From an uncultured Bacteroidales bacterium (GTDB taxonomy: Bacteria; Bacteroidota; Bacteroidia; Bacteroidales; WCHB1-69), in the NCBI GenBank assembly GCA_905233625.1, contig CAJOFJ010000001.1, positions 1-64,000 of the forward strand: DNA of 64,000 nucleotides. Reading direction: 5' to 3'. Below are positions 9,062-17,343 of this stretch, in pieces; positions within the stretch are counted from its first letter, which is position 1; each line of letters begins with the position of its first letter. The notes under the pieces were generated by a model. It had not been told where the DNA came from and made no database searches. It saw only the letters and a list, made by a program, of their open reading frames with translations. The position numbers and the translations under genes were made by a program.

Positions 9062-10780
9062 ATGGATGGCGAACTTTTGAAACAATTTTTCATCAATATT
9101 TTTTCTTTTGATGAACGCTATCCTTTGCTATTCACGCAATTTAACTTTTGGGCGTTTTTCGCTGTTGTTTTTGCCGGTTTTTGCCTGATGAAGAACAAAA
9201 GATTGCTCCGAAACAGCTATTTGTTCTTTATGAGTGTGCTTTTTTACTATAAAACCTCAGGACTTTTTGTCCTGATTCTGATTTTTTCCACCATTTTCGG
9301 TTTCTTTGTTGGCAAAGGCATCCATCAGTCAAACAAAAACGGCTACCGAAAATTCCTACTGACTATCGGCGTGGTGGTCAATCTGGCCATTCTCTTCTAT
9401 TTCAAATATGCCTATTTCTTTACAGATGTCTATAATTCATTATTCCACAGCAAGATAGAAATCGTTAACTATCTGGCGAAATGGGCTAATGAGTGGAGTG
9501 GAAGCAACCGATTTGATGCTGGCAAGATCCTTCTGCCCGTGGGTATTTCTTTTTATACCTTCCAGAATATCAGCTATTTGGTAGATGTTTACCGAAGGAA
9601 AGTCGGGGCTGTGGGCAACATTCTGGACTTCGGTTTTTACACCAGTTTTTTCCCGCAATTGGTGGCAGGTCCCATTATTCGTGCCAACCAGTTTATCCCG
9701 CAGCTCTACAAGCCGTTCTTCCTGTCACGCAGACAGTTCGGTATCGCTGTTTTCTGGATTCTCAATGGATTGCTGAAGAAAATCATCCTCAGCGACTACC
9801 TGGCGGTGAACTTTGTGGACCGCGTGTTCAACAACCCCACCATGTTCACAGGCTTTGAGAACCTAATGGCGTTATTCACCTACTCCCTGCAGGTTTATGC
9901 CGACTTTTCAGGCTATACCGACATCGCCATCGGGGTGGCCATGCTGATGGGTTTTTACCTGCCAATCAACTTCAACTCGCCCTATAAGGCCCAGAACCCC
10001 GGCGAATTTTGGAAGCGCTGGCATATCTCGCTATCCACCTGGCTGAAAGACTACCTGTATATTCCGTTAGGCGGCAACCGCAAAGGGAAAGTGCGCACCC
10101 AAATCAACCTGATGCTTACCATGCTTCTGGGTGGTTTATGGCATGGCGCCAGCTGGAACTTCGTCATCTGGGGCGGACTGAATGGTGTTGGTATTCTTGT
10201 TTACAAACTTTGGCGCAACCTCACCTATCTGAAGAAGACGCTGCTGTGTTTCGCCCTGTTCATGGTCTTTGCCATTGCCGATTTCCTTTACCCCATACCT
10301 GTTCTGAATATCGGGGTCGTCTGGACAGGTATCATCTTCTTCGGCACACTGATTAGCGCCATTCACGATGCTTTTCGCCGAGGACACACGGTGGAATGGC
10401 TGAGCCGCAGCTGGGCCATCTTCCAAACTTTCGTGTTCATCACCTTCACCCGACTCTTTTTCCGTTCAGGTTCTAACCTTGACCCCGCCGAAGCCAATGA
10501 AGTGGCCTGGAACACCGCCAAAAACATGGTGGGACAAATTGGCAGCGCCTGGCGTACCGATCTGATACCTAAGATGATATACGAATATCGCTTCGTCTTC
10601 CTGCTCTTTGTCGCCGGCATGATTATCCACTGGCTCCCCACCCGCTGGAAACGCTGGTACCGCATCAATTTCGCTCTGATGCCACTCTGGTTGATGGTGC
10701 TGGTCGTCTGTGTCTGCGTGTTCGTCATCTATCAGTTCATCACCGCTGATTTACAACCATTCATATACTTCCAATTCTAA
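9062..10780 (+). CDS. MBOAT family membrane-bound O-acyltransferase
   Basis: This 572-residue polytopic membrane protein belongs to the AlgI/DltB-like MBOAT family. The signature block includes NFNSPYKAQNPGEFWKRWH, ISLSTWLKDYLYIPLGGNR and GGLWHGASW, where the His near residue 361 is the presumed catalytic residue. These enzymes move acetyl or other acyl groups across the membrane onto extracellular polysaccharides. In most Bacteroidetes loci an SGNH/AlgJ-like partner gene lies next door; none is present here, so the acceptor is unknown. The gene is followed by a 184-bp heptad-repeat gap rather than a terminator. Confidence 0.92.
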   Translation: MDGELLKQFFINIFSFDERYPLLFTQFNFWAFFAVVFAGFCLMKNKRLLRNSYLFFMSVLFYYKTSGLFVLILIFSTIFGFFVGKGIHQSNKNGYRKFLLTIGVVVNLAILFYFKYAYFFTDVYNSLFHSKIEIVNYLAKWANEWSGSNRFDAGKILLPVGISFYTFQNISYLVDVYRRKVGAVGNILDFGFYTSFFPQLVAGPIIRANQFIPQLYKPFFLSRRQFGIAVFWILNGLLKKIILSDYLAVNFVDRVFNNPTMFTGFENLMALFTYSLQVYADFSGYTDIAIGVAMLMGFYLPINFNSPYKAQNPGEFWKRWHISLSTWLKDYLYIPLGGNRKGKVRTQINLMLTMLLGGLWHGASWNFVIWGGLNGVGILVYKLWRNLTYLKKTLLCFALFMVFAIADFLYPIPVLNIGVVWTGIIFFGTLISAIHDAFRRGHTVEWLSRSWAIFQTFVFITFTRLFFRSGSNLDPAEANEVAWNTAKNMVGQIGSAWRTDLIPKMIYEYRFVFLLFVAGMIIHWLPTRWKRWYRINFALMPLWLMVLVVCVCVFVIYQFITADLQPFIYFQF

Positions 10781-10788
10781 TGAATGAA

Positions 10789-10956
10789 GTTGAAAACTGA
10801 AAACTGAAAACTGAAAGTTGAAAGTTATAACTTGAATTCTGAATTTTGAATTCTAACCCCATAGCTCACAGCTCACTACTCACTGCTCACTGCTCATAGC
10901 TCAAAAAACCTTAAACATTAAACATTAAACTCTAAACTCTAAACATTAAACACTGT
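10789..10956 (+). repeat. Mosaic heptad array A, 24 seven-base words in one register
   Basis: The gap between the MBOAT and MATE genes reads as consecutive 7-nt words without a break in register. Words start gttgaaa then actgaaa three times (10796-10816), change to tctgaat/tttgaat (10838-10851), then tcactgc-type words (10866-10900), and finally acattaa and actctaa words (10915-10949). Only 8 nt separate each end from the neighbouring coding sequences. The period is kept although the word changes at least three times. Confidence 0.85.
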
Positions 10957-10964
10957 AACCTAAA

Positions 10965-12308
10965 ATGGACCAACGAAACGAAGCCCTGGAGCATGGCAAT
11001 GTGAAGCAACTGCTTTGGCAGTATGCTTTGCCGGCGATTGTCGCCACCACCGCCACTTCGTTTTACAATATCATCGACCGTATCTTTATCGGCCAGGGCG
11101 TGGGGCCTTTGGCCATTTCGGGACTGGCGCTCACCTTCCCTATCATGAATCTGGGCACCGCATTAGGCACCTTGGTCGGGGCCGGCTCATCCGCCATCAT
11201 CTCCATCCGCATGGGCGAGAAGCGGCGGGAAGAGGCCATCCATACCTTGGGCAACGCCTTTGTCCTCAACATGATTATCGGCATCTTATTCTCGGTGCTG
11301 TCCCTGTGTTTCCTTGACCCGTTGCTCTATCTGTTTGGAGCCAGCGCCGCCACCTTGCCTTACGCCCGCGACTTCATGCGCATCATCTTATTGGGAAATG
11401 TCATTACCCACTTGTTTTTCGGCCTGAACAACATCATCCGAGCCTCGGGGTATCCCACCAAAGCCATGATTTCGTTGCTACTGACCATCGGTGTAAACAT
11501 TATTTTGGCCCCGCTCTTCATTTTTGTTTTCCAATGGGGCATTAAAGGAGCAGCCACCGCCACAGTTATCTCGCAAAGCATAGGATTGGTATGGGTTGTT
11601 TCGCATTTTATCAGTCAAAAGCCCTACGTACATTTCACCCGACAATGCTTCCGTCTATCAGGTAAAATTATCGGCAGCATCTTCTCCATTGGTGTGGCCC
11701 CCTTCCTCATCCACTGCTGTTCCTGCCTGATTGCCATACTGATGAACTGGCAATTAGGGCATTATAGTGGAGACTTGGCTATCGGTGCCTTCGGCATTAT
11801 CAACAGCATTATCAGCTTGCTGATTATGATCATGTTCGGCTTTACGCAAGGGATGCAGCCCATTGTGGGCTACAACTGGGGGGCTAAGCAATACGACCGT
11901 GCCATCGAGGCCTTCAAGCTAACCATATACTGTGCCACTGCAGTGGCCATCATCGGTTTTCTGGCAGCAGAATGTTTTCCTCGCTTTATCGCCCGTTGGT
12001 TTACCAACGACGAGGTGCTCATTGACATCACAGCTAAAGGACTCAGAATCTACGTATTATGCTTCTCTGTCGTGGGATTTCAGGTAGTCACCACCAACTT
12101 TTTCCAGTCCATTGGCAAGGCAGGCATTTCCGTATTTCTGTCCATGACAAGACAATTGCTCTTCCTAACCCCCTTGCTACTTATATTTCCACCCCTATTT
12201 GGTCTGAACGGAATATGGTTCGCCACTCCCGCTGCCGACCTCATCTCAGCCCTCGTCACAGCAATAGTGCTATGGTGGTATTGGAGGAAGTTGAAAACTG
12301 AAAACTGA
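10965..12308 (+). CDS. MATE family multidrug/cation efflux transporter
   Basis: A 447-residue protein with about 12 membrane segments in two similar halves. The N-terminal region NVKQLLWQYALPAIV, YNIIDRIFIGQGVGPLAISG and LVGAGSSAIISIRMG is the typical MATE pattern, and FGFTQGMQPIVGYNWGAKQYDRA is its second-half counterpart. MATE proteins export organic cations in exchange for Na+ or H+. The last residues (KLKTEN) and the TGA stop lie inside heptad array B, so the original C-terminus may have been altered by the repeat. The start ATG follows directly after array A. Confidence 0.92.
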   Translation: MDQRNEALEHGNVKQLLWQYALPAIVATTATSFYNIIDRIFIGQGVGPLAISGLALTFPIMNLGTALGTLVGAGSSAIISIRMGEKRREEAIHTLGNAFVLNMIIGILFSVLSLCFLDPLLYLFGASAATLPYARDFMRIILLGNVITHLFFGLNNIIRASGYPTKAMISLLLTIGVNIILAPLFIFVFQWGIKGAATATVISQSIGLVWVVSHFISQKPYVHFTRQCFRLSGKIIGSIFSIGVAPFLIHCCSCLIAILMNWQLGHYSGDLAIGAFGIINSIISLLIMIMFGFTQGMQPIVGYNWGAKQYDRAIEAFKLTIYCATAVAIIGFLAAECFPRFIARWFTNDEVLIDITAKGLRIYVLCFSVVGFQVVTTNFFQSIGKAGISVFLSMTRQLLFLTPLLLIFPPLFGLNGIWFATPAADLISALVTAIVLWWYWRKLKTEN

Positions 12309-12380
12309 AAGTTGAAAGTTGACAATTTATAATGGAAAGTTAGTAGAGAAATTTCAATTCAAATTTTAGAATTCAAAAAT
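12290..12380 (+). repeat. Mosaic heptad array B, overlapping the 3' end of the MATE gene
   Basis: Thirteen 7-nt words in one register: gttgaaa, actgaaa, actgaaa and gttgaaa begin at 12290, 12297, 12304 and 12311, and later words such as ttcaatt, caaattt and tagaatt (12353-12373) keep the phase. The TGA of the MATE gene (12306-12308) is inside the third word. Confidence 0.8.
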
Positions 12381-12413
12381 TATCGAAACATACATTTTAT
12401 CAAGATTATTGTG

Positions 12414-12421
12414 TATATTTG
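12414..12421 (+). promoter_or_regulatory. -7 promoter box of the YfcC-type carrier gene
   Basis: TATATTTG matches TAnnTTTG. It sits between heptad arrays B and C, so the transcript leader would start in array C. Confidence 0.6.
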
Positions 12422-12423
12422 CT

Positions 12424-12465
12424 AATTCAATTGACACATTAAACAACTTTCAGTTTTCAACTTTC
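12424..12465 (+). repeat. Heptad array C forming the 5' leader of the YfcC-type gene
   Basis: Six words in register: aattcaa, ttgacac, attaaac, aactttc, agttttc, aactttc. The last three are the reverse complement of the gttgaaa/actgaaa family of arrays A and B. The start codon follows at 12471. Confidence 0.7.
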
Positions 12466-12470
12466 AATTT

Positions 12471-14060
12471 ATGAAAATTCCCCATACCTTTACCATCGTC
12501 TTCTCCATCATTGTTTTATGCGCTGTGATGACTTGGATTATCCCAGGCGGCGAGTTCAAACGGCAAACTGTAACGGTGGACGGCAGCGAACGCAATGTGG
12601 TGGTCTCCGACTCTTTCCATCAGGTTGATCATCAGCCTCAAACATGGCAGATATTCACCTCTTTCTTTAAAGGTTTCAACCGCACTGCCAATATCATTGT
12701 CTTTATACTGATGATTGGAGGAGGGTTCTGGATTATGAACGAGACCAATGCCATCAATGTGGGCATTTTCTCTTTTCTGAAAAAAACACAAAGGCTACAA
12801 CAAAACAAACTATTAGGCAAATTAGGGGTCAATAATATAATAATGATATTGATTATTCTGATGTTCAGCCTCTTCGGTTCTGTTTTCGGCATGAGCGAAG
12901 AGACCATAGCCTTCATCGTGATTTTTGTGCCCCTGGCTATTTCCATGGGTTACGATTCTATTACCGGTGTGCTGATGTGCTATGTGGCGGCCCATGTAGG
13001 ATTTGCCGGCGCCATGCTCAACCCCTTCACTATCGGCATTGCCCAAGGCTTGTCGGGTCTGGCACCTTTCTCTGGTATCGAATACCGCTTTATATGCTGG
13101 TGCGTCTTTACCCTCATCGCCATTATCTTCACCCTGCTGTATGCTGCTTATATCAAGAAAAATCCCACCAAATCCATCACTTACGAGATTGATTCTTTCT
13201 GGCGTGACAAGCAAGCGGAGGAAACTTCCATGGAAAGTCGCCCTTCTACCATCGCCACTTGGGTAGTATATGTTCTCATCGGAGCGGTTATGATATACTG
13301 CGCCGTCCGCTTCCCCCATACCAACATCAGCATCGGTAATGGTCAGTATAACATTGTGTTATGGCCCATTATTGCAGGCACCTACCTGCTCATCGGCTTC
13401 CTCGGCGCTTGGAAATCTGTGCATCATTTCATCCTCACCATCCTGCTCTACACCATCATCTGCTTGGTAACAGGCGTTTTAGGTTATGGATGGTATGTGA
13501 TGGAAATTGCCGGACTCTTCTTTGCCATGGGACTTGCCACGGGAGCTGCTTATAGCCTGAAATTCGACAAAATCATCCGTCTTTTCCTTGACGGTTGCAA
13601 AGATATTATGGTGGCCGCTTTGGTCGTAGGCATGGCCGGTGGTATCATCATCATTTTGGAAGACGGCAAAATCATCGACACCATCCTGCATGGCATCTCC
13701 CAAGCCATGACCGATACTGGCAAGGAAGGTGCTGTAGGAGCAATGTACGCCATTCAGACCGTGCTTAACATCTTCATCCCGTCAGGCTCTGCCAAAGCCG
13801 CCCTCACCATCCCGATGATGGCGGAGTTCTCGGATATTATAGGGGTTTCGCGCCAGCTGACGGTGTTAGCCTTCCAGTTCGGCGACGGCATCACCAACAT
13901 GATTACCCCAACTTCGGGCGTTCTGATCGGGGTATTGGGCGTAGCCCGCATCCCGTACGCCAAGTGGGTGAAGTTCATCTGGCCCTTCATTATCGGACTG
14001 ATTATCATTGGCTTCCTGTTGCTGCTTCCGCCATTGTATGTTGGATTTAATGGGTTTTAA
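12471..14060 (+). CDS. YfcC-family / C4-dicarboxylate anaerobic carrier-like membrane transporter
   Basis: This 529-residue polytopic protein begins MKIPHTFTIVFSIIVLCAVM followed by TWIIPGGEF, a pattern typical of YfcC-type carriers, and ends with a conserved segment NIFIPSGSAKAALTIPMMAEFSDIIGVSRQ and TPTSGVLIGVLGVA. The family is related to C4-dicarboxylate and arginine/ornithine carriers, so the substrate is likely a carboxylate or basic amino acid. That is inference from family only. A hairpin lies 14 nt after the stop codon. The promoter box is 50 nt upstream and the leader is made of heptad words. Confidence 0.85.
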   Translation: MKIPHTFTIVFSIIVLCAVMTWIIPGGEFKRQTVTVDGSERNVVVSDSFHQVDHQPQTWQIFTSFFKGFNRTANIIVFILMIGGGFWIMNETNAINVGIFSFLKKTQRLQQNKLLGKLGVNNIIMILIILMFSLFGSVFGMSEETIAFIVIFVPLAISMGYDSITGVLMCYVAAHVGFAGAMLNPFTIGIAQGLSGLAPFSGIEYRFICWCVFTLIAIIFTLLYAAYIKKNPTKSITYEIDSFWRDKQAEETSMESRPSTIATWVVYVLIGAVMIYCAVRFPHTNISIGNGQYNIVLWPIIAGTYLLIGFLGAWKSVHHFILTILLYTIICLVTGVLGYGWYVMEIAGLFFAMGLATGAAYSLKFDKIIRLFLDGCKDIMVAALVVGMAGGIIIILEDGKIIDTILHGISQAMTDTGKEGAVGAMYAIQTVLNIFIPSGSAKAALTIPMMAEFSDIIGVSRQLTVLAFQFGDGITNMITPTSGVLIGVLGVARIPYAKWVKFIWPFIIGLIIIGFLLLLPPLYVGFNGF

Positions 14061-14073
14061 GGCTCTATAAACA

Positions 14074-14105
14074 ACAACAGCGCTCAAATTTATGAACGCT
14101 GTTGT
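14074..14105 (+). terminator. Hairpin after the YfcC-type gene
   Basis: ACAACAGCG (14074-14082) pairs with CGCTGTTGT (14097-14105) over a 14-nt loop. No clear T run follows, so termination is plausible but not certain. It lies between convergent genes. Confidence 0.45.
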
Positions 14106-14145
14106 CTGCTAATGAATAAAGAAATTTCTTTCTCTATTAACGACA

Positions 14146-14511
14146 TTATTTGGTGAATTCAATGATTTCGCCAGAGAATGTAACAGAAATGAATTTGCTG
14201 TTTTGCATGTAATCCACACAAGTATTAACGATGGTGCGACTGCCAACCAGTTCAACACCCGCAGCTTTGGCATTTTTCAAGAAATCCATCTTTGCTGCTG
14301 TGACCAGTGCGTCTTTATCCTTGATACTGCCACGTTTGAATTTGGAAGTGGCATGACCAGTAAATGAACCTAACACATTAAAGTTATTACTACTCAACAC
14401 TACTTTGGTTTCATTGCTTTGACCATAAAATGCCCGGTCGCCTCCAAATTGGGTCATGCGGCATGATGAAAAACATAAAACAACCAAAACAAACAAAAAA
14501 ACTTTTTTCAT
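14146..14511 (-). CDS. Small lipoprotein of unknown function
   Basis: About 121 residues from the ATG at 14511 (an alternative ATG three codons upstream at 14520 would add MNV). The signal peptide ends in a lipobox-like CFSSC. The body contains KVVLSSNNFNVLGSFTGHAT and a C-terminal VELVGSRTIVNTCVDYM segment. The VLSSNNFNV..G pattern is one I associate with small Bacteroidetes lipoproteins of unknown role, but I cannot assign a family with certainty. It converges on the YfcC-type gene. Confidence 0.7.
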   Translation of the reverse strand: MKKVFLFVLVVLCFSSCRMTQFGGDRAFYGQSNETKVVLSSNNFNVLGSFTGHATSKFKRGSIKDKDALVTAAKMDFLKNAKAAGVELVGSRTIVNTCVDYMQNSKFISVTFSGEIIEFTK

Positions 14512-14637
14512 AACATTCATTACTGGACTTCTGCTTTTTTACTTTGTATCATATTGCCGTAATTAAAATCTTGCGAAGTCCTTTATACAAGACATGACAA
14601 TACATACATATGACCTAAATAATTTCAATTCAACAGC

Positions 14638-15735
14638 TTATTCCAGTGCCTTAATCACCGCTTCTTCAATTGCTCCTTCGCGGAGGTCGCGGGCAAGGAT
14701 AGTACCATCGGCGCCGATGAGGATAATCTGCGGGATACTGTTCACACCGTAGGCCTCAGTAGCATTCTTGGTGGGATCTGTCAGCTGAATCCAGTTCATG
14801 TTCAATTCCTGGATGGCCTCTGCCTGTGATTCAGGCTTATCCCATACATTCAAGCTGATCACTGCAATCTTGTCACCATATTTTTTATAGATATTGGCGA
14901 TATTAGGAATTTCGCCGCGGCAAGGTCTGCACCATGAAGCCCAGAAATCCACCAAGGCAATCTTTCCTGCCACATAATCACTCAACTTGGCAGCATTACC
15001 AGTCTTGAAATCAACTACATCAATATCAACGTATGGCTGACCAACCTTGGTAGCTTCCAGTTTCTTCAGCATATCCATCTTCATCTGCACGCTGGGATGG
15101 TTCACCACCTCGGGAGCGGCACCTTGCAACAGGTTTTCCAATTGCTCCGAAGTCAATTGATCAGGAGTCAATTCCACCAAATTATTGATGAAATAAACAC
15201 CCAAAATATTGGTTTTATTCTCATCATAATACTGTTTGATAAGCTTGATATCCTCGGCAATAGCCTCATCATATCTCTCCTGGAACTCTTGCATGGCAGC
15301 CTTCTGCTCCTCTTCATCCTCTATCGTCATCAAGGTATAATAGTCTTCTTCCAAACCCTCTCCCAACGCTTCGTCGCTCACCAAGAAACGATGCAGAACA
15401 TCGTTCAACGCGGTACCGGACAGCGAATCATTCACCAGGTCAGCATAAATCGTTCCCGGTTCCAACACCGCCATCATATTGTAATTCATATCCTCCTCGT
15501 TAGTACGGATAGTCACCATTTTGGGAGAGCTGACAGTATCCTTGAAAGTGAAAACGCCATTGGTGATGGTAGTGGAATCCATTACCGTACCCATAAAAGC
15601 GTCGTACAGGTACACCATCTTACCCTCAAAAGCGGCATCATCCAAATGACCGTTAAGGGTATATTCATTCTGATGTTTGTTACAAGCGGCCAACACCAAC
15701 AAGGCCGAACATAAAAATAATGTGATTTTTTTCAT
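14638..15735 (-). CDS. TlpA-like thioredoxin-fold lipoprotein with N-terminal DUF4369-like domain
   Basis: A 365-residue lipoprotein (lipobox VLAAC, Cys18). Residues about 25-125 resemble the DUF4369 beta domain found before redoxin domains in Bacteroidetes. The C-terminal half (about 230-365) is a TlpA/ResA-type thioredoxin fold with active site WASWCRPCRGEIP (Cys269 and Cys272) and the cis-Pro region SIPQIILI. By family it reduces disulfides in periplasmic or outer-membrane proteins. Acidic and Gln-rich helices lie between the domains. It is a single gene; the malic enzyme downstream on the minus strand would be separate because of the hairpin and repeat region at 15751-15891. Confidence 0.9.
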   Translation of the reverse strand: MKKITLFLCSALLVLAACNKHQNEYTLNGHLDDAAFEGKMVYLYDAFMGTVMDSTTITNGVFTFKDTVSSPKMVTIRTNEEDMNYNMMAVLEPGTIYADLVNDSLSGTALNDVLHRFLVSDEALGEGLEEDYYTLMTIEDEEEQKAAMQEFQERYDEAIAEDIKLIKQYYDENKTNILGVYFINNLVELTPDQLTSEQLENLLQGAAPEVVNHPSVQMKMDMLKKLEATKVGQPYVDIDVVDFKTGNAAKLSDYVAGKIALVDFWASWCRPCRGEIPNIANIYKKYGDKIAVISLNVWDKPESQAEAIQELNMNWIQLTDPTKNATEAYGVNSIPQIILIGADGTILARDLREGAIEEAVIKALE

Positions 15736-15750
15736 TGCTGTTTATTGTTT

Positions 15751-15785
15751 AATGTACTAATTTTCAATGTGCCAATGAATTTTTA
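15751..15785 (+). repeat. Degenerate heptad words upstream of the TlpA-like gene
   Basis: Five words keep a 7-nt register: aatgtac, taatttt, caatgtg, ccaatga, attttta. Word similarity is weaker than in arrays A-C, so this is a tentative member of the same class. Confidence 0.35.
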
Positions 15786-15833
15786 AGATCAGAAAAAATG
15801 TTAGATTTTGAATTATATTTACGTCACTACCCT

Positions 15834-15864
15834 GCCCTTCGGGCACCCCTTCTAACAGAAGGGG
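15834..15864. repeat. Double hairpin (REP-like palindromic unit)
   Basis: GCCC at 15834-15837 pairs with GGGC at 15841-15844, and directly after it CCCCTTCT (15846-15853) pairs with AGAAGGGG (15857-15864) over 3 nt. Two tight GC hairpins in an AT-rich gap look like a dispersed palindromic repeat and could also end transcription of the malic enzyme gene. Confidence 0.6.
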
Positions 15865-15891
15865 AATTGAATTTTGAATTTTGAATTCTTA
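15864..15891 (+). repeat. Heptad array overlapping the malic enzyme stop codon
   Basis: Words gaattga, attttga, attttga and attctta start at 15864, 15871, 15878 and 15885. The minus-strand stop codon of the malic enzyme (15889-15891) is inside the last word. Confidence 0.6.
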
Positions 15892-17334
15892 ATCCCTCAC
15901 TTCTTTCACTACTTCTGAGACTACTACTTTGATGATTTCCTCCGGAAATTCGGGAACCAGGCCTTTTTCCTGCAGCAAGTTACTCATTTCATGGGCTTTG
16001 TCAATGTCTTTCTTGGCTTGCTGATACACCTCATCCCATGTCAGATTCTTGATGGCGACACCGTCTTTAATGGCCTGCATGGCCACATCGGCAGCCACTT
16101 TGGGGAAGAGGGCGCTCTCGAGCATATTGGGCATGATATTGTCCACACTGATACCTCGCTGCTCGGCGAAATCAGCGATAGAATGAGCGGCGCAGATGGC
16201 CATCTCGTCGGTAATCTTACGGGCGGAAACCAGCAAAGTTCCCTTCAAAATGGCGGGGAAACATACTGAATTGTTCACCTGGTTGGGGAAGTCGCCACGG
16301 CCGGTAGCCACGATATACGCACCAGCTTCTTTCGCCTTATAGGGATAGATTTCCGGTACCGGATTGGCACACACAAAGACAATCGCCTTGTCCGCCATCA
16401 AGCGAATCCATTCGGGCTTGATGGTATCAGGACCCGGTTTGGACAACGCTACCACGAGATCAGCATCCTTGAATGCCTCTTCTTCTGTCTTAATATGTTC
16501 AGGATTAGTAATCTGGCACAATTCCCACTGACGATAATAACGAGGATCACCGCTATAACGCTCCCGTTGGTCATGCAGGGCTTCCTTACTGTCGAACATA
16601 ATCATCTTCTTGGGGTCGGCACCATCGCTAATCATCAGTCGGGCAATGCAGGTGTTGGCGGCACCTGAGCCATACAGCACGGTCTTAATCTCCGACAACT
16701 TCTTGCCTGTCAGTTTCAAAGCATTGAGAATACCCGCCAAAGTAACGCAGGCGGTACCCTGGGCATCGTCGTGCCAAACGGGAATATTGCATTGCTCGCG
16801 CAGTTCGTCCAGCACTTTGAAACAGTTAGGTTGGGAAATATCCTCCAAGTTGATGGCTCCGAACGATGGCTGCACCATTTTCACAAAATCAATCATTTTT
16901 TCAGGCTGGTGCTCGCCATTTTCATCGCGACTGTCCACGCAAAGAGCGATGGCATCCACGCCACCAAGGTATTTCATCAGCATGGCTTTGCCTTCCATCA
17001 CACCGAGGCCGCCGGGAGGGGTACAATCGCCGTCACCCAACACGCGGGTGCTGTCGCTCACCACCGCCACCAGGTTTTTGCGGTTGCTCAGCTCAAACGA
17101 GCGGTCATTATCATCACGGATAGCCGTGGAAACTGCCGACACGCCCGGAGTGTACCACACATTGAACCAGTTGAAGCCATAAATCGGCGCCAGTGGCACA
17201 GTTTGGATTTTACCCCCATAAAAATGGTGGGCTTTCAAAGCTAAATTCTTAAAAAACAATGTCTTCGCCTTGGCTTTTTGTTCTTCTGAAAAGTCCGAAG
17301 GGAAAAGAGACTCAATATTGTCGAGGGTTATCAT
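15889..17334 (-). CDS. Malic enzyme (oxaloacetate-decarboxylating malate dehydrogenase)
   Basis: This 481-residue protein converts malate to pyruvate and CO2 with reduction of NAD(P). The malic N-domain includes VWYTPGVSAV and VVSDSTRVLGDGD, and the metal-binding region has INLEDISQPNCF and IPVWHDDAQGTA. The NAD(P)-binding domain begins near residue 205 with KTVLYGSGAANTCIARL (a GxGxxN-type loop) and continues with VCANPVPEIYP and ATGRGDFPNQVNN. The C-terminal phosphotransacetylase domain of the long NADP-dependent form is absent. Cofactor preference cannot be decided by eye. The stop lies in a heptad repeat; the start is 9 nt after the upstream lipoprotein gene, so the two are probably co-transcribed. 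Confidence 0.94.
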   Translation of the reverse strand: MITLDNIESLFPSDFSEEQKAKAKTLFFKNLALKAHHFYGGKIQTVPLAPIYGFNWFNVWYTPGVSAVSTAIRDDNDRSFELSNRKNLVAVVSDSTRVLGDGDCTPPGGLGVMEGKAMLMKYLGGVDAIALCVDSRDENGEHQPEKMIDFVKMVQPSFGAINLEDISQPNCFKVLDELREQCNIPVWHDDAQGTACVTLAGILNALKLTGKKLSEIKTVLYGSGAANTCIARLMISDGADPKKMIMFDSKEALHDQRERYSGDPRYYRQWELCQITNPEHIKTEEEAFKDADLVVALSKPGPDTIKPEWIRLMADKAIVFVCANPVPEIYPYKAKEAGAYIVATGRGDFPNQVNNSVCFPAILKGTLLVSARKITDEMAICAAHSIADFAEQRGISVDNIMPNMLESALFPKVAADVAMQAIKDGVAIKNLTWDEVYQQAKKDIDKAHEMSNLLQEKGLVPEFPEEIIKVVVSEVVKEVRD

Positions 17335-17343
17335 AGGTCAATA

